Shown here in pieces: positions 33,079-39,970 of a stretch of DNA of 40,051 bases. Location of the stretch: positions 1-40,051 of the forward strand of contig QHUR01000023.1 in the NCBI GenBank assembly GCA_003221995.1. The letters run 5' to 3'. This DNA is from Gemmatimonadota bacterium. Its GTDB lineage: Bacteria; Gemmatimonadota; Gemmatimonadetes; Gemmatimonadales; GWC2-71-9. The notes under the pieces are model-generated. The model worked only from the letters and a program-made list of their open reading frames with translations, was not told the DNA's origin and did not search any database. A program made the position numbers and the translations under genes. Each line of letters starts with the position of its first letter. Positions within the stretch are counted from its first letter, which is position 1.

Positions 33079-34071
33079 ATGAGACTGGGACTGTTCACTC
33101 TGTGGAGCATGGTCGTAGCGGGCGGCTGCCAGATCGAGAAGCGCCCTCCCGCGCCCCCGGCGGACTCCACGGCCGCCGTGCCCGCGGCCCCCGCGGCCCC
33201 CGCGACGCCCGCGACCCCGACCACCCCGCCGCCCGTTCCCTCCGCGACGAAGGTCATTGTGGTCGAAGGATTCTTCACGCCGGAATCCGTGCTGCACGAC
33301 TCGGTGCAGGACATCTACTTCGTCTCAAACATCAATGGCAGCCCCACGGCGAAGGACAACAACGGCTTCATCAGCCGCGTGAAGCCGGACGGCGCCGTCG
33401 AGAACCTCAAGTTCATCGAGGGTGGGCGGAGCGGCATTACGCTGAACGCTCCGAAAGGCCTCGCGCTGGCGGGCGACACGTTATGGGTGGCCGACATCGA
33501 CGCGGTCCGCGCCTTCAACGCGAAGACGGGCGCCCCGATCGACAGCGTCAGCTTGAGCAAGGTGGGCGCGGTGTTCCTGAACGACCTCGCGGTCGCCCCG
33601 ACCGGCGCGCTGTACATCACCGACACCGGCATTCGGTTCGACGACGTCGGCAACGTGCTGCACCCCGGCCCCGATCGGGTCTTTCGCATCGGCCCGGACC
33701 GCGCCGTCACGGTGGCGGTGCGGGGGGATACGCTCGGCCGCCCCAACGGGATTGCGTTGGACGCCGCGGGCAAGCGTTTCGTGATCGTGGAATTCGGCGG
33801 GCGATCGGTGCTCGCGTGGAAACCGGGGGACAAGGCGCCGAGCGTGATTGCCAAGGGCCCGGGCGGGTTCGACGGCGTCGTGATCATCGGCGGCAAGATC
33901 CTCGTCTCGAGCTGGAGTGATTCGACCGTGTCGAGCTACGAAACCGGCCAGGAAGCGAAGCTGATCACCGGCGTGCCGAGCCCGGCCGACATCGGCTACG
34001 ACGCGAAGCGCAACCGCCTGCTGATTCCCATCTTCACGGGAAACCGAGTGGAGATCTGGCAGCTGCCGTAG
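33079..34071 (+). CDS. SMP-30/gluconolactonase-like beta-propeller lipoprotein
   Basis: The protein has 330 residues from an ATG five bases after the previous stop, with AGGAG upstream. Residues 1-17 are a lipoprotein signal ending in VAGGC. A Pro/Ala/Thr-rich tether (about 22-55) follows. Then comes a propeller with repeated blades: GFFTPESVLHDSVQDIYFVSN, LNAPKGLALAGDTLWVADIDAVRAF, FLNDLAVAPTGALYITDTG, RPNGIALDAAGKRFVIVEFG and LLIPIFTGNRVEIWQLP. It is likely anchored to the inner leaflet of the outer membrane or to the plasma membrane, facing the periplasm. Activity as a lactonase is not certain. Its last 17 codons are duplicated at 34732-34785. Confidence 0.85.
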   Translation: MRLGLFTLWSMVVAGGCQIEKRPPAPPADSTAAVPAAPAAPATPATPTTPPPVPSATKVIVVEGFFTPESVLHDSVQDIYFVSNINGSPTAKDNNGFISRVKPDGAVENLKFIEGGRSGITLNAPKGLALAGDTLWVADIDAVRAFNAKTGAPIDSVSLSKVGAVFLNDLAVAPTGALYITDTGIRFDDVGNVLHPGPDRVFRIGPDRAVTVAVRGDTLGRPNGIALDAAGKRFVIVEFGGRSVLAWKPGDKAPSVIAKGPGGFDGVVIIGGKILVSSWSDSTVSSYETGQEAKLITGVPSPADIGYDAKRNRLLIPIFTGNRVEIWQLP

Positions 34072-34216
34072 ACGTGTGGCCCGTGCGCAACAGAACGAGG
34101 AGCCGATGCACCTCCGCTCGTAGCTCTCGTTGGAGCACGTTCTTCCCTGGCGGGCCGCACAAATCTTGCTGTCTCTGGAGGGCGTCCGACCCAAACGCCA
34201 GCAGGGGACGGGACAT

Positions 34217-34723
34217 ATGCTTCTCGGCAACCCCGTGGGTACCCAGCGGAATCCTATCCGCATCCTCTTAGTGGACGATAACGCCGTCTTCCGCGCTGGC
34301 CTGCGCGCGCTGCTCGAGAGGCGGCGCGGCCTTAGGGTCGTGGGCGAGGCCGGGAGCGGCGACGAGGCCGTCGCGTGCGCCACAGCCACGCGGCCGCACG
34401 TCGTCGTAATGGACTTGCTCATGCCGGGCGGGGGCGGACTCGAGGCCACGCGTCGGATCGTTGCCCTCGGAAGCGGGGCACGGATCCTCGTCCTCACCGT
34501 GGTGCCAGAGCGGCGGGAGCTGCTCGAGGCGCTCGAGGCCGGCGCGGCCGGCTTCGTGGAGAAGACTAGCCCGATCGAAGAGGTCGCGCACGGCATCCGC
34601 ACGGTGGCGAGGGGCGGGGTCTTCGTAGGGCCGGACGCAGCCAAGCTCGTCGTGCTGCAGCGGTACGGGCGGGACCTGCGGAACGAAGACCCACCTGCGC
34701 CGGGCGACCGCGCTCGGCGGTGA
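34217..34723 (+). CDS. Receiver-only response regulator, copy 1
   Basis: The protein has 168 residues from the ATG in GGGACATATG. The receiver domain is complete: acidic pair in ILLVDDNAVFRAGLRALLERR, phospho-acceptor Asp in HVVVMDLLMPGGGG, Thr in RILVLTVVPE and Lys in AGFVEKTSPIEEVAHGIRTVARG. It resembles the NarL/FixJ subgroup, but the C-terminal ~35 residues contain no helix-turn-helix. Output must go through partner binding or phosphotransfer. No histidine kinase is nearby. It is a tandem paralogue of the gene at 34976, with the same N-terminal layout (RNPIRILLVDDN and RNAIRILLVDDN). Confidence 0.85.
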   Translation: MLLGNPVGTQRNPIRILLVDDNAVFRAGLRALLERRRGLRVVGEAGSGDEAVACATATRPHVVVMDLLMPGGGGLEATRRIVALGSGARILVLTVVPERRELLEALEAGAAGFVEKTSPIEEVAHGIRTVARGGVFVGPDAAKLVVLQRYGRDLRNEDPPAPGDRARR

Positions 34724-34731
34724 GGACCGGC

Positions 34732-34785
34732 GTGCTGATTCCCATCTTCACGGGGAACCGGGTGGAGATCTGGCAGCTGCCGTAG
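34732..34785 (+). pseudogene. Duplicated 3' tail of the SMP-30-like gene
   Basis: This 54-base segment is the last 17 codons plus stop of the gene at 33079, with one conservative first-codon change and two synonymous changes (gga/ggg, cga/cgg). It starts 9 bases after the first response regulator and precedes the second. It shows that SMP-30 plus regulator was once a tandem duplication whose second propeller gene has been deleted. GAGG precedes its GTG, so a 17-residue peptide could be translated, but that is unlikely to matter. Confidence 0.85.
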
Positions 34786-34975
34786 GCCGAGCGCACCCGC
34801 TTAGGGCGTGTGAACGTCCACATCCACTCGATCACGCGGCCGGCCGCCCACATCGTGGCGCCCGCGCCACAGATCGCGAGCGGAATGTGCTTGTCTTTCC
34901 GCACGAATTTTGCTATCTAGTGGTTTCTCGCGGCCCTTGGCGTTGCACGTGACTGTGACACGAGATGCGTCCGTG

Positions 34976-35449
34976 ATGAACCTCGGCCCCACCCCCAACC
35001 CGCGGAATGCGATCCGCATCCTGCTCGTGGACGATAACGTCGTCTACCGCGCCGGCGTGCGCGCGCTACTGGGGAAGCAGCGGGATCTCGTCGTGGTCGG
35101 CGAGGTCGGGACGGGAGAAGAAGCCGTGACCTGCGCCAACGCGACCCGACCGGACGTCGTGTTGATGGACTTGGCCATGCCCGGCAAGGGAGGCCTCTGG
35201 GCGATGCGCCGGCTCACCGCGCTCGGGGTCAAGGCGAAGGTCCTCGTCCTCACGGCGCTCTCGCAGGAGTGGGAGTTGCTCGGGGCGCTCGAGGCGGGCG
35301 CGCGCGGCTTCGTGGAAAAGGGAGGTCCGGTGGAGGACCTGGTGCGGGCGATCCGAACGGTGACGACGGGGGAGCGCTTCCTGGGCGTGGACGGGGCCGG
35401 GTTCGCCGTGCTGCAACGCTACATGAAGGAGACGCGGTCGAGCACCTGA
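34976..35449 (+). CDS. Receiver-only response regulator, copy 2
   Basis: The protein has 157 residues. The ATG is chosen by alignment to copy 1; a longer frame begins at 34910. The receiver residues are all present: LLVDDNVVYRAGVRALLGKQ, Asp in DVVLMDLAMPGKGG, Thr in KVLVLTALSQ and Lys in RGFVEKGGPVEDLVRAIRTVTTG. No DNA-binding domain follows. The 190 bases before it hold only the duplicated gene tail and an AT-rich stretch with TGCTATCTA (34911-34919) that could contain its promoter. Confidence 0.85.
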   Translation: MNLGPTPNPRNAIRILLVDDNVVYRAGVRALLGKQRDLVVVGEVGTGEEAVTCANATRPDVVLMDLAMPGKGGLWAMRRLTALGVKAKVLVLTALSQEWELLGALEAGARGFVEKGGPVEDLVRAIRTVTTGERFLGVDGAGFAVLQRYMKETRSST

Positions 35450-35470
35450 CCGCTTGACGCGCGCAGACGC

Positions 35471-36547
35471 CTACCTCACCAGGACCGGCTCCCCCGCCGG
35501 TTGCCTGTACACGTACCGCTTCCCCGCGTAGTTGCGCAGCACGACCTCCTCGTCCGTGATCGACTCCACGTACTCGGGCAAGAGCGGGATCTTCCCCCCG
35601 CCCCCCGGCGTGTCGATCACGAAGTGCGGCACCGCGAGCCCTGACGTCCAGCCGCGCAGCGCCCGGACGATCTCGAGGCCCTTCTCGACCGTGGTGCGGA
35701 AGTGCTCCGCCCCCGCTACCTGATCGCACATGTAGATGTAGTAGGGCCGGACCCGGGCGGCGAGGAGCTTCTGCATCAGCCGCTTCATCACGTCGGGATC
35801 GTCGTTCACGCCCTTGAGCAGCACCGTCTGACAGCCGAGCGGGATCCCGGCGTCGGCAAGCAGGCCGAGCGCCTGCACCGCGGCCGGGGTGAGCTCGTCC
35901 GGGTGATTGAAGTGGGTGTTGATGTAGAGCGGATGGTACCGCTTCAGGATGGCGCACAGCTCGGGCGTGATGCGCTCGGGGAGGTGACAGGGCACCCGGC
36001 TGCCGATGCGGAGGATCTCGAGGTGCGGAATCGCCCGCAGGCGCCGGCACAGCTCGTCGAGCCGCCGGTCGGAGAGGAGCAGCGGGTCCCCGCCCGACAT
36101 GATGACGTCGCGGATCTCCGTGTGCTCCTCGAGGTAGCGGAACGCGGACTCGAGCTGCGTGAGCGAGATCTTCTCGGGGTCGCCGACCTTGCGGCGCCGC
36201 GTGCAGAAGCGGCAGTACGACGCGCACACGGGCGACACGAGAAACAGCGCGCGGTCGGGGTAGCGGTGCGAGATGTTCGGGACGGGCGAATGGGCGTCTT
36301 CGGCGAGCGAGTCCACGAGCCCATCGCGCACGTCGAGCTCCTGCAGGTCGGGCACGTACTGGCGCCAGATCGGATCGCCCGGCGACTTGATCAAGTCGAC
36401 CATCGCCGGTGAGATGCGGAACTCGAAGTTCACGGCGGCCTGCCGCAGCCGGTCGAGATCGGGGAAGTGCTCGGCGCCGAATCTGGCGACGAGCGCCTCC
36501 AGGGACGCGATGCTCCGCTTACGCAGGAGCTCTTGCCAGGACTCCAT
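35471..36547 (-). CDS. KamA family radical SAM aminomutase (lysine 2,3-aminomutase-like)
   Basis: The protein has 358 residues, the short EpmB/KamA form. The radical SAM cluster is Cys108-xxx-Cys112-xx-Cys115 (VCASYCRFCTRRR). The PLP lysine is Lys319 in DTPGGGGKIPLLPEYV. Asp275 (MCDQ) and Asp312 (VIDTPGG) match the two aspartates that, in clostridial lysine 2,3-aminomutase, hold the epsilon-amine of lysine. This points to lysine or a similar basic substrate instead of glutamate. EpmB (an EF-P modification enzyme) is the main alternative, but no EpmA is nearby. It is the last gene of a four-gene operon with two ATP-grasp ligases and an acetyltransferase; the GNAT gene overlaps its start by 29 bases. 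Confidence 0.9.
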   Translation of the reverse strand: MESWQELLRKRSIASLEALVARFGAEHFPDLDRLRQAAVNFEFRISPAMVDLIKSPGDPIWRQYVPDLQELDVRDGLVDSLAEDAHSPVPNISHRYPDRALFLVSPVCASYCRFCTRRRKVGDPEKISLTQLESAFRYLEEHTEIRDVIMSGGDPLLLSDRRLDELCRRLRAIPHLEILRIGSRVPCHLPERITPELCAILKRYHPLYINTHFNHPDELTPAAVQALGLLADAGIPLGCQTVLLKGVNDDPDVMKRLMQKLLAARVRPYYIYMCDQVAGAEHFRTTVEKGLEIVRALRGWTSGLAVPHFVIDTPGGGGKIPLLPEYVESITDEEVVLRNYAGKRYVYRQPAGEPVLVR

Positions 36548-37019
36548 CCGCCAGATCCTTGAAATAGATCACCAGGTCGTCGCCCGGCGCGTAATAGCCC
36601 GGCACGGTGGCGCCCCTGGTGTAGCCGCGGCGCTCGTAGAACGCGCGCGTCGAGGCGTACGCCTGGAGGGAGGACGTCTCGACGACGATCAAGCGGATAC
36701 CTTCGGCCGTCAGCTGGTGCTCGACCGTCCCCAGCAGCTGGCAACCGACTCCCGTGCCGTGGCGCGTCGGGTCCACGACCAGCCAGTAGAGGTCGCAGGT
36801 GCCGGCCGTCCCGGGCACGGGCCCCCAGCAGGCGTAGCCGACGAGCTCGTCACCCTCGTAGGCGCCGAGGAAGCGGTAGTCGCCGTCGCCGGCGAGAGAG
36901 TCGTCCAGCAGCTCGACGGCGATCGCCACCTCGTCCTCGCGGAAGAGGCCGGCCGCCCGCGTCAGCCGCTCAAGCCGTGCGCGGTGCGCGGGTCCGACGG
37001 GACGGAGCGAGCAGCTCAC
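36519..37019 (-). CDS. GNAT family N-acetyltransferase, possibly beta-lysine acetyltransferase
   Basis: The protein has 166 residues from a GTG inside the upstream ATP-grasp gene (50-base overlap); the first strand VSCSLRPVGPAHRARLERL needs this start. The acetyl-CoA site is VVDPTRHGTGVGCQLLGTVEHQL (about 95-115), followed by IRLIVVETSSLQAYASTRAFYERRGYTRGATVPGYYAPGDDLVIYFKDL. In methanogens and others, a KamA (AblA) plus GNAT (AblB) pair makes the osmolyte N-epsilon-acetyl-beta-lysine. This pairing fits that, though the sequence is not clearly AblB and two ligases complicate the picture. Confidence 0.85.
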   Translation of the reverse strand: MSCSLRPVGPAHRARLERLTRAAGLFREDEVAIAVELLDDSLAGDGDYRFLGAYEGDELVGYACWGPVPGTAGTCDLYWLVVDPTRHGTGVGCQLLGTVEHQLTAEGIRLIVVETSSLQAYASTRAFYERRGYTRGATVPGYYAPGDDLVIYFKDLADGVLARAPA

Positions 37020-37989
37020 GCGCCGCCTTGGCGCCCTGCGCCTCGCGGAGCGCCACCTCGGCAATGCGGCGGACCAGCTCCGCGTAGTCCCACCCGGCCG
37101 TCTGCGCCATGCGCGACAGGCCGGCATCGTCGTTGAGGTCGGGATTCGGGTTGACGTCGAGCACCCAGGGCTGGCCCTGCTCGTCCACGCGCAGGTCCAC
37201 CCGGCCGTACCCCGTGCCCTGCATCACCCGCCACGCCGCCTCGGCCGTCCTGGTGAGCGCTCCGGCCAGTCGCTGCGGGATGTTCGCCGGGCACACGGGG
37301 ACGCTGCCCAGGTCTTCCGGGGATCCGCGGTCCCACTTGGCGGCGTGAGTAAGGATCGGCCACGCACCCTCCGGCATGCCGGCGAAGTCGATTTCGGCGA
37401 TGGCGAGCGTACGGGTGCCGACGAACCCGACGTTGAACTCCCGCCCGGGAACGTACTGCTGTACCAGCACCTCGTCGAACTGCTCGGTCATCGCCGCCGT
37501 GCGGGCCCGTAGGCCCCGGCGGTCGGTCACGACGGAGCCCCGGTCGATACCGGCGCTCGCGTCCTCGGCGGCGGGTTTCACGATCGCTGGAAGGGGGAAG
37601 TCGTCGTCGATCTTCCCCTGGGCGAGCGTCCAGCGCGGGATGGGGAGCCCTGCGTCGGCGAGCAGCGCGTTGGCGACGGCTTTGCGGCGGCAGGCGGCGA
37701 GGGTCCAGAGGCCGCACCCGGTGAAGGGAACGCCGGCGAACTCGAGCGTCCCCACGACGTGCTCCTCCCACTCGCTCTTGCCGTGCACCCCCTCGCACAG
37801 GTTGAAGACGAGGTCCGCCGAGCGGCAGATCTGGAGCCAGCGCATGTCGTGCCGGACGCCGAGGCGCCGGACCTCGTGGCCCATCGCGTCGAAGATCACC
37901 GCGATTTCGCCGACGGCGTTCATGACGCTGCGGACGTCTTCGGGCGTCCAGTCTTCCGCCCCCGGGTCGTACAGGATGACGACCTTCAC
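36970..37989 (-). CDS. ATP-grasp ligase 2 (D-Ala-D-Ala ligase-like)
   Basis: The protein has 339 residues. The start is GTG 37989 overlapping the first ligase's stop (GTGA). The N-terminal lobe reads VKVVILYDPG, then ADLVFNLCEGVHGKSEWEEHVVGTLEFAGVPFTGCG (a Ddl-like NxxEG motif). The ATP-binding lobe has LPAIVKPAAEDASAGIDRGSVV and VQQYVPGREFNVGFVG. The metal-binding end is YGRVDLRVDEQGQPWVLDVNPNPDLN. It should join a carboxylate to an amine with ATP. It is related to, but clearly different from, the adjacent ligase, so two distinct bonds are probably made. Confidence 0.88.
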   Translation of the reverse strand: MKVVILYDPGAEDWTPEDVRSVMNAVGEIAVIFDAMGHEVRRLGVRHDMRWLQICRSADLVFNLCEGVHGKSEWEEHVVGTLEFAGVPFTGCGLWTLAACRRKAVANALLADAGLPIPRWTLAQGKIDDDFPLPAIVKPAAEDASAGIDRGSVVTDRRGLRARTAAMTEQFDEVLVQQYVPGREFNVGFVGTRTLAIAEIDFAGMPEGAWPILTHAAKWDRGSPEDLGSVPVCPANIPQRLAGALTRTAEAAWRVMQGTGYGRVDLRVDEQGQPWVLDVNPNPDLNDDAGLSRMAQTAGWDYAELVRRIAEVALREAQGAKAARELLAPSRRTRAPRTA

Positions 37990-39053
37990 GCCGACGCCTC
38001 CAGGGCGAACGCGCGGGTCGCCGGGAGTCGCACTGGCTGGCCGGTGAGGCGCCGCCACGCGATGTGCACCACGTCCTGGATGAGCTCGTCGTAAGAGAAG
38101 CCGGCGGCCCGCGCCGCCTTGGGGAAGCAGGAGTTCATGGCCGGGTCGGGGATGATTCCGGGGAGCGGGTTGAGCTCCAGCACGTTGGGAACGCCGAAGC
38201 GGTCGACGCGGATGTCCACGCGGCACCAATCCCGGCAGCCGAGCACGAAATAGGCGTCGAGGGCCGTGCGCTCGATCTCGCGGTACAGCTCCGGCGCGAC
38301 GGGTGCGGGGCACTGGAAGATCGCCAGCGGATGCTCCGGCGTGTCCCATACCCACTTCGCCTCGTAGCCGTAGACCGGCGGCGCGCCGGGCGGCAACGCC
38401 GCGAAGTCGAAGCCGACGACCGGGAAGCAGGAGGCCTGCGGCCCGTTACCGAGTATCGCCACCGTGAACTCGGGGCCCGGCAGGTAGGTCTCGACGAGCA
38501 CCGGCTCGGCGTAGCGGTCCAGCAGGCAGAGCACCCGCTCCCGGAGCTGCGCCGGAGTCTCACACAGGTTGTTGACGAAGATGCCCTTCCCCGACCCCTC
38601 GCACACCGGCTTGACGAACACCGGATAGGGGAGCGACACGCGCGCCAGGTCCTGCGGCCGTTCGACGCAGACGAACGGCGCCGTCGGCACCCCGCGGTAA
38701 GCGAGCAGCTCCTTGGTGCGCGCCTTGTGCAGCGACAGCGCGAGGGTGAGCGGGTCGGAGCCCGTGTAGGGGATGCTGAAGTACTCGCAGATCGCGGGGA
38801 CCAGGGACTCGCGGTTTTGGCCGTGCAGCCCTTCGGCCATGTTGAAGACGAGATCGGGATGGGCGAGGGCGAGTTTCTGGGGGAAGAATTCGTCGGCTTC
38901 GAGCCGGGTCACGCTGCCGAAGAGACCGAGAGCCTCCTCCACAGCCGCGATGGTGGATGGGTCGTCCCACTCGGCGAACGCGTCGCTCGGACCTGGAGGC
39001 TCGTCGGTGGTGCTGCGGTCGGGTTTCTCGTTGTATGCGAGACCGATGCGCAT
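37986..39053 (-). CDS. ATP-grasp ligase 1 (D-Ala-D-Ala ligase-like)
   Basis: The protein has 355 residues. Its motifs are PDLVFNMAEGLHGQNRESLVPAICEYFSIPYTGSDPLTLALSLHKARTKELL, then LPYPVFVKPVCEGSGKGIFV (ATP grasp), LVETYLPGPEFTVAILG and CRVDIRVDRFGVPNVLELNPLPGI (Mg ligands). These are Ddl-like motifs, but the gene is not in a cell-wall cluster. It is the first gene of the ligase-ligase-GNAT-KamA operon. AGGAGG lies 14 bases before the ATG, rather far. A terminator-like hairpin lies in the leader, 22 bases upstream of the start. Confidence 0.88.
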   Translation of the reverse strand: MRIGLAYNEKPDRSTTDEPPGPSDAFAEWDDPSTIAAVEEALGLFGSVTRLEADEFFPQKLALAHPDLVFNMAEGLHGQNRESLVPAICEYFSIPYTGSDPLTLALSLHKARTKELLAYRGVPTAPFVCVERPQDLARVSLPYPVFVKPVCEGSGKGIFVNNLCETPAQLRERVLCLLDRYAEPVLVETYLPGPEFTVAILGNGPQASCFPVVGFDFAALPPGAPPVYGYEAKWVWDTPEHPLAIFQCPAPVAPELYREIERTALDAYFVLGCRDWCRVDIRVDRFGVPNVLELNPLPGIIPDPAMNSCFPKAARAAGFSYDELIQDVVHIAWRRLTGQPVRLPATRAFALEASA

Positions 39054-39075
39054 GTGGTCTCGGGCACCCTCCTAC

Positions 39076-39102
39076 AAAAAAGGCCGCTCCGTGGTGCGGT
39101 CC
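39076..39102 (-). terminator. Rho-independent terminator in the leader of the ATP-grasp operon
   Basis: On the minus strand GGACCGC and GCGGCC pair around ACCACGGA with one bulged A, followed at once by TTTTTT (39081-39076). It can terminate transcripts from thyX (stop at 39184). It is only 22 bases before the first ligase start, with no room for a promoter between, so any ligase transcript must start upstream of it and pass through. Confidence 0.7.
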
Positions 39103-39183
39103 GTGAATTGAAAACGAGTAGTCGACTAGACAATAAGAAACGGCGGAGCGATGCGCAATAGGGAAATCGGATTTTTTCTGACG
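39103..39183. promoter_or_regulatory. AT-rich region with palindrome, likely promoter of the ATP-grasp operon
   Basis: This stretch is much richer in A+T than its surroundings. It holds the perfect palindrome TAGTCGACTA (39119-39128). On the minus strand TTGTCT is followed 17 bases later by CAATTC, a weak promoter match. CTGACGTCAG (39178-39187), another perfect palindrome, spans the thyX stop. Confidence 0.4.
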
Positions 39184-39936
39184 TCAGACTTTGTGGTATG
39201 CAACGCGCGCGGCGTCGTGGCGATCGTCGGCGACGTACACCTCGAAGTCGCAGAACAGCGCGGGCGCCTCGCGCTGCAGCACGCGGAGACACGCGATCGC
39301 CATCCCCCGGATCTCGAGCTCGGCGCCTTCGGAGGTGCGCAACTCGAGCATTGTGCGCCACGCGCGGGCGTTCCCGGAGACGACGATCTTCACCTCGGTC
39401 GCGTTCGGCAACACGCTGCGCGCCGCCTCGCGCGCCATTTTGCGGCGATGGACTTTGTCGGCGATCCCGGCGTGACGCTCCATCAGGCCCGCGACCGCCC
39501 GCACGTATGCCGCCTGCGCGGCGGCCACCTGCTGCTCCCACTCGGCCTCGAGCGTCGCGTCCCCGACGATCGCCGGCGGCATGACGAAGGCCGCGTGCGA
39601 TTCGTCCACGTAGCGCTGGGAGATCTGGGAGTAGCCGAAACCGGCGCGGTGCCGGACGAGCTCGTGAGAGCAGGAGCGGGAGATCCCCTCGATCAACAGG
39701 ACGTAGACGGAGTGCTCCAGGACCGACCCGTGCCCCTGCTTCTTGATGTTCTCCAGGTACTCGGCCGTCGTGCGCTGGGCCGGGTTGTGCTGGCTCATGT
39801 AGCAGAGGCGGCCCGCGTACTCGGCCAGCCGCTCGCCGGGGGACGCCTCCCCTCGCCACTCGACCCGGAGGTGCTCGGGCTCGAGGAACTCGGGGCGGGC
39901 GAGCAGCGTGACGCGGGGCGCGCGGAAGATTTCCAT
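39184..39936 (-). CDS. thyX: Flavin-dependent thymidylate synthase
   Basis: The protein has 250 residues. It methylates dUMP with methylene-tetrahydrofolate and FAD, replacing ThyA. The signature is VRHRAGFGYSQISQRYVDES (94-113). The usual ThyX motif is RHR-x7-S, while here eight residues separate RHR from the Ser of SQRY, a one-residue insertion. Other family features are GHGSVLEHSVYVLLIEGISR (68-87), substrate- and FAD-binding, and the C-terminal NARAWRTMLELRTSEGAELEIRGMA. No Shine-Dalgarno is present, because the whole upstream gap is made of 7-bp repeats. The AT-rich ligase-operon leader lies downstream. Confidence 0.93.
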   Translation of the reverse strand: MEIFRAPRVTLLARPEFLEPEHLRVEWRGEASPGERLAEYAGRLCYMSQHNPAQRTTAEYLENIKKQGHGSVLEHSVYVLLIEGISRSCSHELVRHRAGFGYSQISQRYVDESHAAFVMPPAIVGDATLEAEWEQQVAAAQAAYVRAVAGLMERHAGIADKVHRRKMAREAARSVLPNATEVKIVVSGNARAWRTMLELRTSEGAELEIRGMAIACLRVLQREAPALFCDFEVYVADDRHDAARVAYHKV

Positions 39937-39970
39937 CAGGTGTGGGGTGTCAGGTGCCGGGTGTCAGGGG
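39936..39970 (+). repeat. 7-bp tandem repeats between thyX and the next gene
   Basis: TCAGGTG, TGGGGTG, TCAGGTG, CCGGGTG and TCAGGGG follow in phase, also readable as a 14-bp period. They fill the entire 27-base gap, include the last base of the thyX start codon and run over the stop codon of the upstream gene. Confidence 0.8.

Noticed and set aside
34732-34785. 17-codon frame in the duplicated tail as a functional mini-peptide
   Set aside because: It is an exact copy of a beta-propeller's last strand, with no operon context for a peptide. Treated as a gene remnant.
34566-34904. Minus-strand frame of 112 codons with a hydrophobic start (IPLAICGAGATMWAAGRVIEWMW)
   Set aside because: Only the first ~35 codons look protein-like; the rest is antisense to the duplicated propeller tail and the regulator. 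There is a GTG start without ribosome-binding site. It could be a remnant of an inserted gene, but this is not supportable.
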